Shown: in pieces, positions 45,601 to 54,686 of the stretch
Layout: every line of letters begins with the position of its first letter
How positions within the stretch are numbered: the stretch's first letter is position 1
Assembly (NCBI RefSeq): GCF_014643835.1
Contig: NZ_BMKD01000002.1
Location: 496,001 to 560,000 of the forward strand
Length of the DNA: 64,000 nucleotides
Reading direction: 5' to 3'
DNA from: Mucilaginibacter rubeus
GTDB taxonomy: Bacteria > Bacteroidota > Bacteroidia > Sphingobacteriales > Sphingobacteriaceae
Program-made: the position numbers and the translations under genes
Notes under the pieces: generated by a model
What the model saw: only the letters and a program-made list of their open reading frames with translations
Told to the model about the DNA's origin: nothing
Databases searched by the model: none

Positions 45601-47127
45601 ATGTCCTTTGATCCGAATTCTGATTTTTTTGAGATAGCGTTCAACGTGACGGAGCATACAGAGGCTATGCTGGCTTATTGGGATAAAAACCTGATTTGCC
45701 GCTATGCCAATAAAGCTACCGCCGATTGGTTTGGGATAACCCCGGAGCACATGATCAATAAATCACATCTTTCAGAAATTTTAGGAACATTATTTGAAAT
45801 ACAACTTCCTTATATTAATGGTGTGTTAGGCGGTAAAATACAGGTTTTTGACCAGGTAATTCATTTGTATTCAGGCAGAGCAAAAAATGTGCGGGTAACT
45901 TATCATCCCAACTATGTTGAAGGTGAAATAAAGGGATTTTATGCACATATGGCAGACATTAGCCCGCTAAATAATAAATCCCACGATAATAATAAAACAG
46001 GGGTAGAAAAACTACCGGAGTTTGTAACTCAAAATGACCAGCTCCTTGAAAATGTTGCAAAAACACTAAATGAGAATGTGTTTATCGGATTTCCGAGTAT
46101 CTCTGCACTTTCAAAAAAACATTTTGTATCCGAGTCAAAATTAAAAAGGGATTTTAAGCAAAGTTTCGGCAGAACTATTTTTTCCTATTACCGGTATCTG
46201 CAAATGGAAATTGCAGACAGGTATATCAGGGAAAAGCGCTGCAATAAAAACCAAATGGCAGTAATGCTTAATTTTTCCAATCCGTCGAATTTTTCGGCAT
46301 GTTATCATAGATATTTAGAAGAAAAATCATCCGATAGTGAGCTCATCGAAACACAAAAAGAAGATAATACGCATAATAAAATGCTTATAGAACAGGCCCC
46401 TATTGCTATTGCCATGTTCGATAACCAGATGCAATTTATTGCTGCTTCAAAAAGATGGATTGCCGAATATAAACTTGAAAGCACAGGTTTTATTGGAAAA
46501 AGTATTTATGAAGTTTTACCGGCTACAAAAAAGAAATGCGAAAAGCTCCACAATCATTGCTTAAAAGGTAATATATATCAATGTGATGGCCTGCTCTTAA
46601 AAAAGAATGATGGTACCCGCGTTTGGTTAAAGTGGAATATTCACCCCTGGTTTACAACTTCGGGAGAAACAGGCGGACTATTTATCCATACCGAAGATAT
46701 CTCCAAAATTAAAGCCATAGAGAAAGAAAACAAACAGGCCGAGAAGCTTTTAAAAAGAGCTGCAACCTTGTCAAAAATAGGTACCTGGACTCGGGATCTG
46801 CTTACCCATACTATGCAGTGGGATAACGTTATAAAAAGCATCCTTGAAGTACCTGAGTACTTTGTACCTGATATAAAAACGATATGGAAGCTTTTTAAAC
46901 AAGGTAAAAGCGAGCGGCTTAGTAAAAAAGCTTTAAAAGACGCATTAAAATACGGAAGCTCTTTTGATATTGAAGTTGATATGATAACCGCCAAAGGTAA
47001 TTCAAGAAAAATAAGAATTATTGGTTATCCTGAATTTCAAAATAATAAGTGTAAAAAGCTATCTGGAATATTACTGGATATCACTCCTCTTTCACCTTTT
47101 AAAACGGCCAACTTTTTGACGGATTGA
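45601..47127 (+). CDS. PAS-AraC(HTH)-PAS-PAS regulator
   Basis: The product has 508 residues and no membrane segment. PAS 1 is at about 14-122 (AMLAYWDKNLICRYANKATA). An AraC-type double helix-turn-helix is at about 146-241 (SISALSKKHFVSESKLKRDF, FGRTIFSYYRYLQMEIADRYI, NQMAVMLNFSNPSNFSACYHRY). PAS 2 is at 258-370 (APIAIAMFDNQMQFIAASKRW) and PAS 3 at 380-497 (LSKIGTWTRDLLTHTMQW). There is no histidine-kinase, GGDEF or receiver domain. A DNA-binding domain in the middle of PAS domains is unusual, as AraC domains normally sit at the C-terminus. It would be a one-component sensor, and its position right after the EPS operon suggests it controls that locus. Confidence 0.8.
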   Translation: MSFDPNSDFFEIAFNVTEHTEAMLAYWDKNLICRYANKATADWFGITPEHMINKSHLSEILGTLFEIQLPYINGVLGGKIQVFDQVIHLYSGRAKNVRVTYHPNYVEGEIKGFYAHMADISPLNNKSHDNNKTGVEKLPEFVTQNDQLLENVAKTLNENVFIGFPSISALSKKHFVSESKLKRDFKQSFGRTIFSYYRYLQMEIADRYIREKRCNKNQMAVMLNFSNPSNFSACYHRYLEEKSSDSELIETQKEDNTHNKMLIEQAPIAIAMFDNQMQFIAASKRWIAEYKLESTGFIGKSIYEVLPATKKKCEKLHNHCLKGNIYQCDGLLLKKNDGTRVWLKWNIHPWFTTSGETGGLFIHTEDISKIKAIEKENKQAEKLLKRAATLSKIGTWTRDLLTHTMQWDNVIKSILEVPEYFVPDIKTIWKLFKQGKSERLSKKALKDALKYGSSFDIEVDMITAKGNSRKIRIIGYPEFQNNKCKKLSGILLDITPLSPFKTANFLTD

Positions 47128-47704
47128 GCTGTTTAGAAAAATACTTTATCGTGATGATCTCCAACCGGAAGACAAAAAAAATGATAATTCGCCATTATTT
47201 TATGAATTTATGCGTTTGCATTAGCTCCATGCGCTAAATTTATCTTATTTTGAAATAAATTACACCATTAGTAAAATTAACTAAAATAACACTTCATTGG
47301 ATGGATAACAGTTTAATAACTTAACTACCACTCACAAAACCTGGCAAATATTGGCCCCAAAAACGTGCAGAGCCATTTTTACCATTCCCAATTAGTGTAT
47401 ATTAACGCCTTCTACAGGTATAATTTGGCCTTTTATAGGTTGAATTAACAACGGAAGTATACATAAATTTAATTCACAAACGATGATACGAATTATCAAA
47501 TAAGGCCATCGTTTGTTTATTGATAAACAAATGTGAAGCACTAAATACTAAACAAATGAATAACCTAAACTCAAATCATGATTCAGAAAAAGCCGAGAAC
47601 CGATATTTACGATCATAAGTATCTATAAATAACTTGCAGTTTATTATAACCTAAATTTAATTATGCTAACCAACTAAAATTGACACCTAATCGAATCTAA
47701 TCTT
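47128..47704. promoter_or_regulatory. 577-base gap with two mutually exclusive hairpins
   Basis: There is no plausible gene. ACAAACGATG (47476-47485) pairs with CATCGTTTGT (47507-47516). The same CGTTTGTTTAT segment (47510-47520) can instead pair with ATAAACAAATG (47523-47533) around a 2-base loop. The two structures exclude each other, the arrangement of attenuators and riboswitches. They lie about 170-230 bases upstream of the HTH gene at 47705. Neither hairpin has a strong T run. Elsewhere in the gap I see only AT-rich sequence. Confidence 0.4.
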
Positions 47705-48142
47705 ATGCACAGCAAAGTTTATTACCCTGTTAGCTCATATATCAATAATGATCAAAGATCTATTGGTATTAATGACACTCAAGATTTACATTTTGGCAAA
47801 ATTGTAGAGCGAATTGTTAGACGTGACCATATGGGGATAAGTGAAATCGCCCGGAAACTCAACGTAAGCCGCAGAACCTTATACAATTGGTTCAACACCA
47901 AAAGGCTTAGCTTTGATATAATTTGTCAGATCGGAATTGTTATCGAACACGATTTTTCAAAGGAATTTCCCAACGAATTTGCCTTGAGATTTAACTCGCC
48001 GAATGCCGAAAAGGATATCGAAACCCATGAGGCAAAAGACGCTCCGCTTGATGCCATATATTATTGGATGGACAAGTATATTAAATTGCTTGAAAAATTC
48101 AATGAAGCCTTGCGTAACGAGAACACATTAAAACCAGATTGA
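47705..48142 (+). CDS. Helix-turn-helix regulator, small
   Basis: The product has 145 residues. The helix-turn-helix lies at about 48-75 (MGISEIARKLNVSRRTLYNWF), followed by NTKRLSFDIICQIGIVIEHDFSKEF, which resembles small Bacteroidota XRE/Fis-like regulators. The N-terminal 35 residues and the acidic C-terminal tail (to KLLEKFNEALRN) have no recognised domain. It stands alone between the PAS-AraC regulator and the second MBOAT pair, so control of EPS or of O-acetylation is likely. The following 197 bases include the 13-mer TACATCTACCTCC (48252-48264), also present upstream of the epimerase. Confidence 0.7.
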   Translation: MHSKVYYPVSSYINNDQRSIGINDTQDLHFGKIVERIVRRDHMGISEIARKLNVSRRTLYNWFNTKRLSFDIICQIGIVIEHDFSKEFPNEFALRFNSPNAEKDIETHEAKDAPLDAIYYWMDKYIKLLEKFNEALRNENTLKPD

Positions 48143-48339
48143 CAGGTCCATCGGTATTACAAAATTATTATATTGACAAAAGACCTTTACTTTTTTATAT
48201 TGTTATAAGTTGGTTGTTGTAAACAGCAATCAATTTTTTGTTGCTTTTTTATACATCTACCTCCACCTATTTTCCAGCCTCTGTACTTACTAAATATTCC
48301 TAAGTCAGCCACTTTGGCTATTTTTTAAAATTCACCATC

Positions 48340-49791
48340 ATGCTTTTTAATTCCTTTGGGTTCGGAATATTTCTGATTGTGGTTTTTGTGCTTTATTGGT
48401 TTGTACTAAACCGAAAACTGCAACAGCAAAATTTGTTACTGCTCACTGCAAGTTATTTTTTTTACGCATGCTGGGACTGGCGGTTTCTTTTGTTGTTAAT
48501 TTTTTCTACCCTTTTAGATTATTTTACCGGGCTAAAAATGTACCAGGCAAAAACACATAGCCTAAAAACCTTTTGGCTTTGGTTAAGCATATCTGTAAAC
48601 CTGGGTTTTTTGGGTGTTTTTAAATACTACAACTTCTTTGCAGCATCGCTTGCCGGCCTATGCGCCAGTATAGGGATTCATTTAAGCCCGTTTACTCTAA
48701 ATGTAATCCTGCCTGTCGGTATCTCTTTTTATACATTTCATGGTTTATCATATGTAATTGATGTTTATAAAAACCGTATTAAAGCCGAACGGAACTTCAT
48801 TGACTATTCATTGTTCGTAAGTTTTTTTCCGCTTTTGGTGGCCGGCCCTATCGAGCGGGCAACACACCTTTTGCCCCAGGTAAAAACCAAGAGAGAGTTT
48901 AACTACCAGGAGGCAATTAATGGGCTGCGGCAAATTCTATGGGGCCTGTTTAAAAAAGCTGTAATTGCCGATCAATGTGCCGACTATGCCAACATGATAT
49001 TTGCAAATAGTTCGCATTATCCAGGCAGTACCCTGGTTTTAGGCGCTATATTTTTTGCATTCCAAATCTATTGCGATTTCTCGGGGTATTCTGATATGGC
49101 ATTAGGCATAGCAAAACTTTTTGGATTTGAACTGCTGAGAAATTTTGCATTCCCGTACTTTTCAAGAGATATGGCCGAGTTTTGGCGCAGATGGCATATC
49201 TCACTATCGTCATGGTTTAGAGATTACTTATACATACCTCTTGGGGGCAGCAAAACAGGCACCTGGCTCAAAGTAAGAAACACATTAATCATTTTCTTGG
49301 TTAGCGGTTTTTGGCACGGCGCCAACTGGACCTTCATCATCTGGGGCCTTCTAAATGCTTTATTCATTCTCCCTTCTATCCTTTTAAAAACAAACAGAAA
49401 CCACCTCGAAATTGCAGCCAAAGGCAAAGCTATGCCAACGTTCACCGAATTCATGCAAATGGGAGCCACATTTCTGCAGGTAATTTTTACTTGGATCTTT
49501 TTTAGGGCTGATAGTGTTACACAAGCCTTTAAATATATCGGCCGGATTTTTTCACGATCGCTTTTTTCCATACCTCAATTAGATGTTAACAAAGCACAAT
49601 TGCTTGAAGTGATCATTCTTATCCTATGTTTTATAATAGTTGAGTGGCAGGGACGGGAAAACCAATATGCCATTGAGAAGTTAAGCTGGTTAAGAAAAAG
49701 AGGGTACAGATTGACCTTTTATTATACATTGGTTGTGGTGATTTTTTTATTTACAGGAAAAGAGCAGCAGTTTATTTACTTTCAATTTTAA
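48340..49791 (+). CDS. MBOAT O-acyltransferase, AlgI-like (pair 2)
   Basis: The product has 483 residues with about ten membrane helices. Motifs: FFPLLVAGPIERATHLLPQ, FQIYCDFSGYSDMALG, EFWRRWHISLSSWFRDYLYIP (His286) and GFWHGANWTF with active-site His326. It is clearly a homologue of the 13396-14826 protein but well diverged, so it is not a recent duplication. It should bring acetyl groups across the membrane for the SGNH partner 3 bases downstream. Target: the EPS of this locus, by position. Confidence 0.92.
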   Translation: MLFNSFGFGIFLIVVFVLYWFVLNRKLQQQNLLLLTASYFFYACWDWRFLLLLIFSTLLDYFTGLKMYQAKTHSLKTFWLWLSISVNLGFLGVFKYYNFFAASLAGLCASIGIHLSPFTLNVILPVGISFYTFHGLSYVIDVYKNRIKAERNFIDYSLFVSFFPLLVAGPIERATHLLPQVKTKREFNYQEAINGLRQILWGLFKKAVIADQCADYANMIFANSSHYPGSTLVLGAIFFAFQIYCDFSGYSDMALGIAKLFGFELLRNFAFPYFSRDMAEFWRRWHISLSSWFRDYLYIPLGGSKTGTWLKVRNTLIIFLVSGFWHGANWTFIIWGLLNALFILPSILLKTNRNHLEIAAKGKAMPTFTEFMQMGATFLQVIFTWIFFRADSVTQAFKYIGRIFSRSLFSIPQLDVNKAQLLEVIILILCFIIVEWQGRENQYAIEKLSWLRKRGYRLTFYYTLVVVIFLFTGKEQQFIYFQF

Positions 49792-49794
49792 GCA

Positions 49795-50742
49795 ATGCAC
49801 CGCTTTTTAATTAAAACCATATCATTTGTTTTAATGAGCTGCCTGCTCATATTGGCTATTGCCCTGATTCCGGGTTATATGGTAAATAAATTTTCAAAGT
49901 TTAGTGTAAAGAAAGACAATACTATTGCACTTTTTGGTCATTCACATTCAGAATGTGCCTACAATGATACCCTGATACCCAAACTAACCAATCTGTCGCA
50001 CTCAGCCGAATCTTATTTTTACACCTTTCAGAAGGTTAAAAAATACCTGTCGCAAAACCCTCAGATAACCACTGTACTTATAGAATTTTCAAATAACCAG
50101 ATTGACACAAAAATGGATGACTGGACATGGGGGTACACCTACATGTCAAATATGTTTCCGCAATATGCCTCTTTTATGAGCCTGGCCGATTTTGAATTGC
50201 TGGCTAAGCATAATTCAAAATATTTTATGAATTGTGTAGGCATAGCTGCGCGTACCAATTTTATTAAAGCACTTTCATTCAATTATGATTACACAGGAAA
50301 AACAGGAGGATATTTCAAAATAGAAGGTTCCAGGCCTTTACCTTCAAATAATCCGGCGGGTAAAATTATTAAAGCAGCATCGAATAAAAGTGCAATCTCA
50401 ACAACCAATATTCAATATCTAAGGAAAATAATAGATTATTGCAACGGCATGCATAAAAGTGTTTTCCTGATCAGGAGCCCGCAACATCCATTGTATGAGT
50501 ACAGAAATAATGAGGCAGAGTTTTCGCGGATCCGTGAGCGTTACTTTAGCGATATAAAATTCCTGGACTTCAATAACTTTCCGCTAAAAAATGATGACTT
50601 TGCCGATTTTGGGCATTTGAATTTCAAAGGAGCTTTAAAGTTTTCAGCGTACATCAATCAGCGCATTATGAACGGGATGCTTAATACCGTTAATACCGCA
50701 TCTTTAAGTCAGCCTGATAATAAAACGGTCAGTGGCAATTAA
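49795..50742 (+). CDS. SGNH-hydrolase-like partner of MBOAT (pair 2)
   Basis: The product has 315 residues. An N-terminal membrane helix (about 5-28) is followed by block I ALFGHSHSECAYND (Ser50 as candidate nucleophile in G-H-S) and a C-terminal catalytic pair FADFGHLNFKGA (Asp271, His274). It has the same organisation as the protein at 12409 but little overall similarity. It is likely the extracytoplasmic acetyl acceptor/transferase for MBOAT pair 2. It is the last gene before two terminators. Confidence 0.75.
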   Translation: MHRFLIKTISFVLMSCLLILAIALIPGYMVNKFSKFSVKKDNTIALFGHSHSECAYNDTLIPKLTNLSHSAESYFYTFQKVKKYLSQNPQITTVLIEFSNNQIDTKMDDWTWGYTYMSNMFPQYASFMSLADFELLAKHNSKYFMNCVGIAARTNFIKALSFNYDYTGKTGGYFKIEGSRPLPSNNPAGKIIKAASNKSAISTTNIQYLRKIIDYCNGMHKSVFLIRSPQHPLYEYRNNEAEFSRIRERYFSDIKFLDFNNFPLKNDDFADFGHLNFKGALKFSAYINQRIMNGMLNTVNTASLSQPDNKTVSGN

Positions 50743-50773
50743 TAGATAAAATATCAAACAACTAACTAACAGC

Positions 50774-50804
50774 GCCCGGTACAAAATGTATCGGGCTTTT
50801 TTTT
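50774..50804 (+). terminator. Intrinsic terminator after MBOAT pair 2
   Basis: GCCCGGTACA pairs with TGTATCGGGC (one G-T) around AAA, followed by eight T residues. Confidence 0.9.
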
Positions 50805-50875
50805 GTCTTATAAATAGCTTAAACTTTTTATGTCCGACGAACTATTGCAGGAAGCTGCCGGCATTTTGATAATAG

Positions 50876-50917
50876 TTAATAATAAAGCGCTGACCAAGGA
50901 CGGCGCTTTATTATTAA
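50876..50917. terminator. Perfect 15-bp inverted repeat, bidirectional terminator
   Basis: TTAATAATAAAGCGC (50876-50890) and GCGCTTTATTATTAA (50903-50917) match perfectly with a 12-base loop and AT-rich arms. It lies between the convergent SGNH and cytochrome genes and would mainly serve the minus-strand operon. The rest of 50805-51024 has no ORF. Confidence 0.7.
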
Positions 50918-51024
50918 TAAAACTCCATTTAAATAAACAGCATAATAAATCAATAACTTAGACAGCCGGGGGTATTAGAAAACTTAGCTTACTCCATCCT
51001 TTGTAATCCCGGCTTTGCCTCACT

Positions 51025-51618
51025 TTATTTAGCCGGGGCATACGCGCCCGTTTTTAACCAGGTAAGCCAGGCTTTCTTAAATGCGGCGTGGCTCATTGGT
51101 GGAAGTTTACGGCCTTCTCCTGGTTTCCAGGCCGACAGCACCAGTCCATCATCTGCATGTGCAATGAGCTTCTGCATGTCCTTATGCCCGTTTTGCTTGG
51201 GATCTATGATTTGTTTTGCCAACTGACGGGGTGTTCTCCCCTGGAAAACCATTTTCATATCGGCTGGTGGGAGATGCCAATTGGGATTGCCCGGGGGCGT
51301 ATGTAAGCCCGGAGTATTTGTTGGCTGATGGCAATTGGCACATTTCATGGCATAAACACCCTTACCATCAACCCCTCTTTTGGGAAACATAGTGTGCAAG
51401 TGATTATCATCACCCTGCAGTGGTATATCTCCCGAGGGATGACAATTCATACAGCGGGCACTCATCAATACGGTGTAAACTTGTTTAAAAGCTGCAATAG
51501 AAGCCACACTATCTTTAGGTAGTGCCGTATAATTAAATGTTGATTTTTCCTCTTTGAACGATAATATGACCGCACTTGACATAAACAAAACGATCATGGT
51601 GATTATTAGTTTTTTCAT
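51025..51618 (-). CDS. Di-haem c-type cytochrome subunit
   Basis: The product has 197 residues. An N-terminal signal or anchor ([20 protein letters not shown]) and two haem-binding CxxCH motifs, CMNCH and CANCH, are visible, each followed by a Pro-rich stretch; LPPADMKMVF and LPPMSHAAF may hold axial Met ligands. It should pass electrons from the molybdenum enzyme encoded upstream to the respiratory chain, in the periplasm. Its start overlaps the stop of the large subunit as ATGA, and it is the third gene of the operon. Confidence 0.85.
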   Translation of the reverse strand: MKKLIITMIVLFMSSAVILSFKEEKSTFNYTALPKDSVASIAAFKQVYTVLMSARCMNCHPSGDIPLQGDDNHLHTMFPKRGVDGKGVYAMKCANCHQPTNTPGLHTPPGNPNWHLPPADMKMVFQGRTPRQLAKQIIDPKQNGHKDMQKLIAHADDGLVLSAWKPGEGRKLPPMSHAAFKKAWLTWLKTGAYAPAK

Positions 51619-53765
51619 GCCTGTTTTTCGAGTCGGTTGTTAACGATAGGTAAATTGTAAATCCGTTTTCCGGTTGCTGCAAAAATTGCATTAGCTACAG
51701 CCGGTGCTGTTGGCGGAACTGCACATTCTCCGGCACCTCCCATTTTTTCCTTGCTATCCACAATGTAAACATTGATCCGGGGTGCCTCGTGCATCCGGGT
51801 GATCCGGTAATCATAAAAATTATTTTGTTGCAATTCTCCATTAACGAACGTTAGCTCGCCGTACATTGCCATCGAGATACTGAAAATTATCCCGCTTTCC
51901 ATTTGGGCTTTTACACCGTCGGGGTTCACGGCAAGGCCACACTCAATTGCACAGTCTACCTGATGTACCTTCGTAACTCCTTTATCAACGCTTACTTCGG
52001 CTATAATAGCTACGACGCTGCCAAAAGCCTCATGTACCGCCATGCCTTTAAACCGCCCTGGTAACAGCGTTCGGTTCCAATTGCCTTTTTCAGCCACAAG
52101 ATTAAGTGCAGCCAGGTGCCTCGAATGATTTTTAAATAAGCCGCGGCGGTACTCCACAGGGTCGATACTTACATTGTGGGCAAGCTGGTCTATAAGCGTT
52201 TCCATTACAAATGCAGTGTGCGTACCACCTACAGACCGGTACCACAAAACAGGTACTACTTCTTTAGTGGTGTGAAGGCCTACAAAATGATTTGGTATCT
52301 CGTCCAGGTATGGTGATCCTTTTACGCCTTCCACCGTTGTATCATCTATTGCCGGAGGCGGACCAAAAAGTATTGCCGCATCCGCCATAATTGACTGACC
52401 TGCAATATTATGGTTCCAGGCAATGGGAAGACCGTCCTTATCAACGCCAATCTTTACATTATGGACATAAAAAGGCCGGTAAAAGCCGCTCTTCATATCA
52501 TCTTCCCGTGTCCATACCATTTTTACCGGCCTGCCGCTTGCTTTCGCAATATGAACCGCCTCCGAAACAAAATCGCAGGCAGGTGTAGCACGCCTGCCGA
52601 AGCCTCCCCCAAGGAATGGTATATTTACTTTTACCTGCTCCGGCTTAAATCCAAGAATTTTTGCTGCGGCAGCCTGTTCTCCGCCTGGCAACTGTGTACC
52701 TGTCCATATCTCGCAGCTGTTATTTTCAATCTTCACGGTGCAATTCAGCGGTTCCATAGGAGCATGGGCCAGATAAGGAAAAACATATTCTGCCGAAATG
52801 GTTTTTACCGCTTTTGTAAACGCTGTTTTTACATCGCCTTTTTTCTGAACCAGGAGCCCATCCGATGCAGCCAGTTTTCGGTAAGCCGCAGTTTGCGTAC
52901 CGGTATTTAACTGCACGCCGGCGCCATGGTCCCAGGTTATCTGTAAGGCCTTCCGTCCCTGTTGGGCCGCCCAGAAGTGGTCGGCAATAACAGCCACCCC
53001 AGTTGGGATTTGAACAACCTCCCTTACGCCGGGAATTACTTTCGCCTTACCGGCATCAAACGATTTAACTTTACCACCAAAAACAGGTGCATGGGCAACA
53101 ACTGCGGTGAGTAATCCGGGAAACTGGATATCCATGCCAAATTTTGCAGTACCGTCAGTCTTTACTCGCGCATCCATCCTTTTGCTTCCTTTGCCTATAT
53201 ACCTCCAGTCGGTAGATAAACGCAGCGGAACCTTTGCTGGTACAGGTAACTTTGCGGCATCGTTAGCTAACTCTCCATAAGTGTATCTTTTGCTCCCGGC
53301 AATAACAAACCCATCTTCCGTTTTGCAGCTTTCAACAGCAGTCCCCGAACGGGTAGCGGCTGTTTGAAGCAAGAGCGTCCGCGCGGTTGCGCCGGCATTA
53401 CGATACCTGTCAAACTCAGACCAGGTGGTACTTGACCCGCCGGTAATTTGGGCACCGTAAATAACATGGTTAAACGCCTTATCGGCACCGCCATGTTTAA
53501 TATTGATTTTTTTCAGATCCACATCAAGCTCATCCGCGATAAGCATGGGCAGTGTAGTCCAGATCCCCTGCCCCATTTCCACGTGGCTCAGATATACCGA
53601 AATACTATTGTCTGTACCTATATTTAAAAATGCATTCGGGGCAAACACATTTAAATCAGCCGTATCTGCAAGGGCAGCAAGCTTATTGGCCTTTGGAATA
53701 GTAAATGAGATAAGCAAGCCACCGCTCAATAATGCACCTGATTGTATAAAGTTACGCCTGTTCAT
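51615..53765 (-). CDS. Molybdopterin-binding large subunit (isoquinoline 1-oxidoreductase beta-like)
   Basis: The product has 716 residues from the ATG at 53765. The upstream in-frame ATG (53843) lies inside the small-subunit gene and would hide the twin-arginine signal [15 protein letters not shown], so the shorter form is chosen. The xanthine-oxidase-family pattern is clear: [53 protein letters not shown], and near the end [20 protein letters not shown]. It should hydroxylate N-heterocycles or oxidise aldehydes; the substrate is unknown. Being Tat-exported it acts in the periplasm, carrying the FeS subunit along. Both ends overlap neighbours as ATGA. Confidence 0.9.
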   Translation of the reverse strand: MNRRNFIQSGALLSGGLLISFTIPKANKLAALADTADLNVFAPNAFLNIGTDNSISVYLSHVEMGQGIWTTLPMLIADELDVDLKKINIKHGGADKAFNHVIYGAQITGGSSTTWSEFDRYRNAGATARTLLLQTAATRSGTAVESCKTEDGFVIAGSKRYTYGELANDAAKLPVPAKVPLRLSTDWRYIGKGSKRMDARVKTDGTAKFGMDIQFPGLLTAVVAHAPVFGGKVKSFDAGKAKVIPGVREVVQIPTGVAVIADHFWAAQQGRKALQITWDHGAGVQLNTGTQTAAYRKLAASDGLLVQKKGDVKTAFTKAVKTISAEYVFPYLAHAPMEPLNCTVKIENNSCEIWTGTQLPGGEQAAAAKILGFKPEQVKVNIPFLGGGFGRRATPACDFVSEAVHIAKASGRPVKMVWTREDDMKSGFYRPFYVHNVKIGVDKDGLPIAWNHNIAGQSIMADAAILFGPPPAIDDTTVEGVKGSPYLDEIPNHFVGLHTTKEVVPVLWYRSVGGTHTAFVMETLIDQLAHNVSIDPVEYRRGLFKNHSRHLAALNLVAEKGNWNRTLLPGRFKGMAVHEAFGSVVAIIAEVSVDKGVTKVHQVDCAIECGLAVNPDGVKAQMESGIIFSISMAMYGELTFVNGELQQNNFYDYRITRMHEAPRINVYIVDSKEKMGGAGECAVPPTAPAVANAIFAATGKRIYNLPIVNNRLEKQA

Positions 53766-54232
53766 GATTTTGCTCCTTCCCGCTGCAGTTCTGCCGCTTT
53801 GTGTATAGCCAACCGGATGCGGGGATAAGTACCGCAACGGCAAATATTACCTGACATCGCATCATCAATATCCTGATCTGTTGGGTTGGGATTTTCCCGC
53901 AGCAAAACAGCTGCAGACATGAGTTGCCCCGACTGGCAATAACCACATTGCGGAACATCGAGTTCGGCCCAGGCAATTTGCAAAGCGTGGTCATTTAATT
54001 TAGACAGTCCTTCAATTGTAGTGACCTGCTGCCCTGCCGCACGGCTCACTTTTGTTACGCATGACCGTACAGCTTCGCCGTTCAGGTGTACAGTACATGC
54101 TCCGCACTGCGCCACGCCACAACCGAATTTGGTGCCGGTAAGGCCTAAAAGGTCACGAATAACCCACAGTAAAGGCATGTCCGGGTCAGCGGCAACCTCC
54201 CGCTGTTTCCCATTGATTGTTATCGCTATCAT
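53762..54232 (-). CDS. [2Fe-2S] small subunit (isoquinoline 1-oxidoreductase alpha-like)
   Basis: The product has 156 residues, the usual length. The plant-type cluster is bound by [15 protein letters not shown] (plus a later Cys in VRSCV), and the second cluster by CGYCQSGQ and CRCGTYPRI. It has no signal of its own, so export would be with the Tat-signal large subunit. It is first in a three-gene operon with ATGA overlaps. It transfers electrons from the molybdenum site toward the cytochrome. Confidence 0.93.
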   Translation of the reverse strand: MIAITINGKQREVAADPDMPLLWVIRDLLGLTGTKFGCGVAQCGACTVHLNGEAVRSCVTKVSRAAGQQVTTIEGLSKLNDHALQIAWAELDVPQCGYCQSGQLMSAAVLLRENPNPTDQDIDDAMSGNICRCGTYPRIRLAIHKAAELQREGAKS

Positions 54233-54383
54233 ATCGAAGAGTTTAAGTTAGGCTTGAGATCGGGAATTAATAATTAAATTTAAATATTTCTACCAGGAAT
54301 ACCAGTGTAAATCAAATAGTTATTTTTCTTTAAATCTATTGCAGGTTAAATCTGGCGCCAGGGTGAACCGCCACGGCCGTTTC

Positions 54384-54540
54384 TCAATTCAATGTTCTAT
54401 ATTCCTGGCGTGTTTGGCCGCTTACCTTTTTAAATGCCGGTGTAAAATGCCGCGGGTACTTAAATCCCAAGCTGTAGACACTAACCAGCCAATTTCATAT
54501 CGGCCAGGGGGAGATATCTCAAACATCGCAACGCTCTTTA
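54384..54540 (-). pseudogene. Degraded AraC-family C-terminal remnant
   Basis: On the minus strand, 54482 to 54384 reads YSLGFKYPRHFTPAFKKV followed by SGQTRQEYRTLN and a stop. This is the last helix-turn-helix of AraC-type regulators (LGF-x-x-P-x-x-F-x-x-x-FKK-x-x-G-x-T-x-x-EYR). Upstream of this the frame is lost: RYLPLADMKLAG is read in another frame from about 54520 and hits a stop. No N-terminal part is recognised in 54541-54686. It looks like the broken end of a former regulator. The rest of 54233-54686 shows nothing else. Confidence 0.5.
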
Positions 54541-54686
54541 TATGCATTGATAATTAATCAGTGTTATTAACCTCTATTACAACCTGATGGCCGGTTAATG
54601 TTACCGGAGCAGGCAGATTTATTTGTTCAACACATTTTAACATTTGCCGGCATATTATTTATCTTCACAACAAATACATATTACCC

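Noticed and set aside
12409-50742. The EPS region as a recently acquired island
   Set aside because: No integrase, transposase, direct-repeat ends or marked base-composition break was seen; gene families are ordinary for the lineage.
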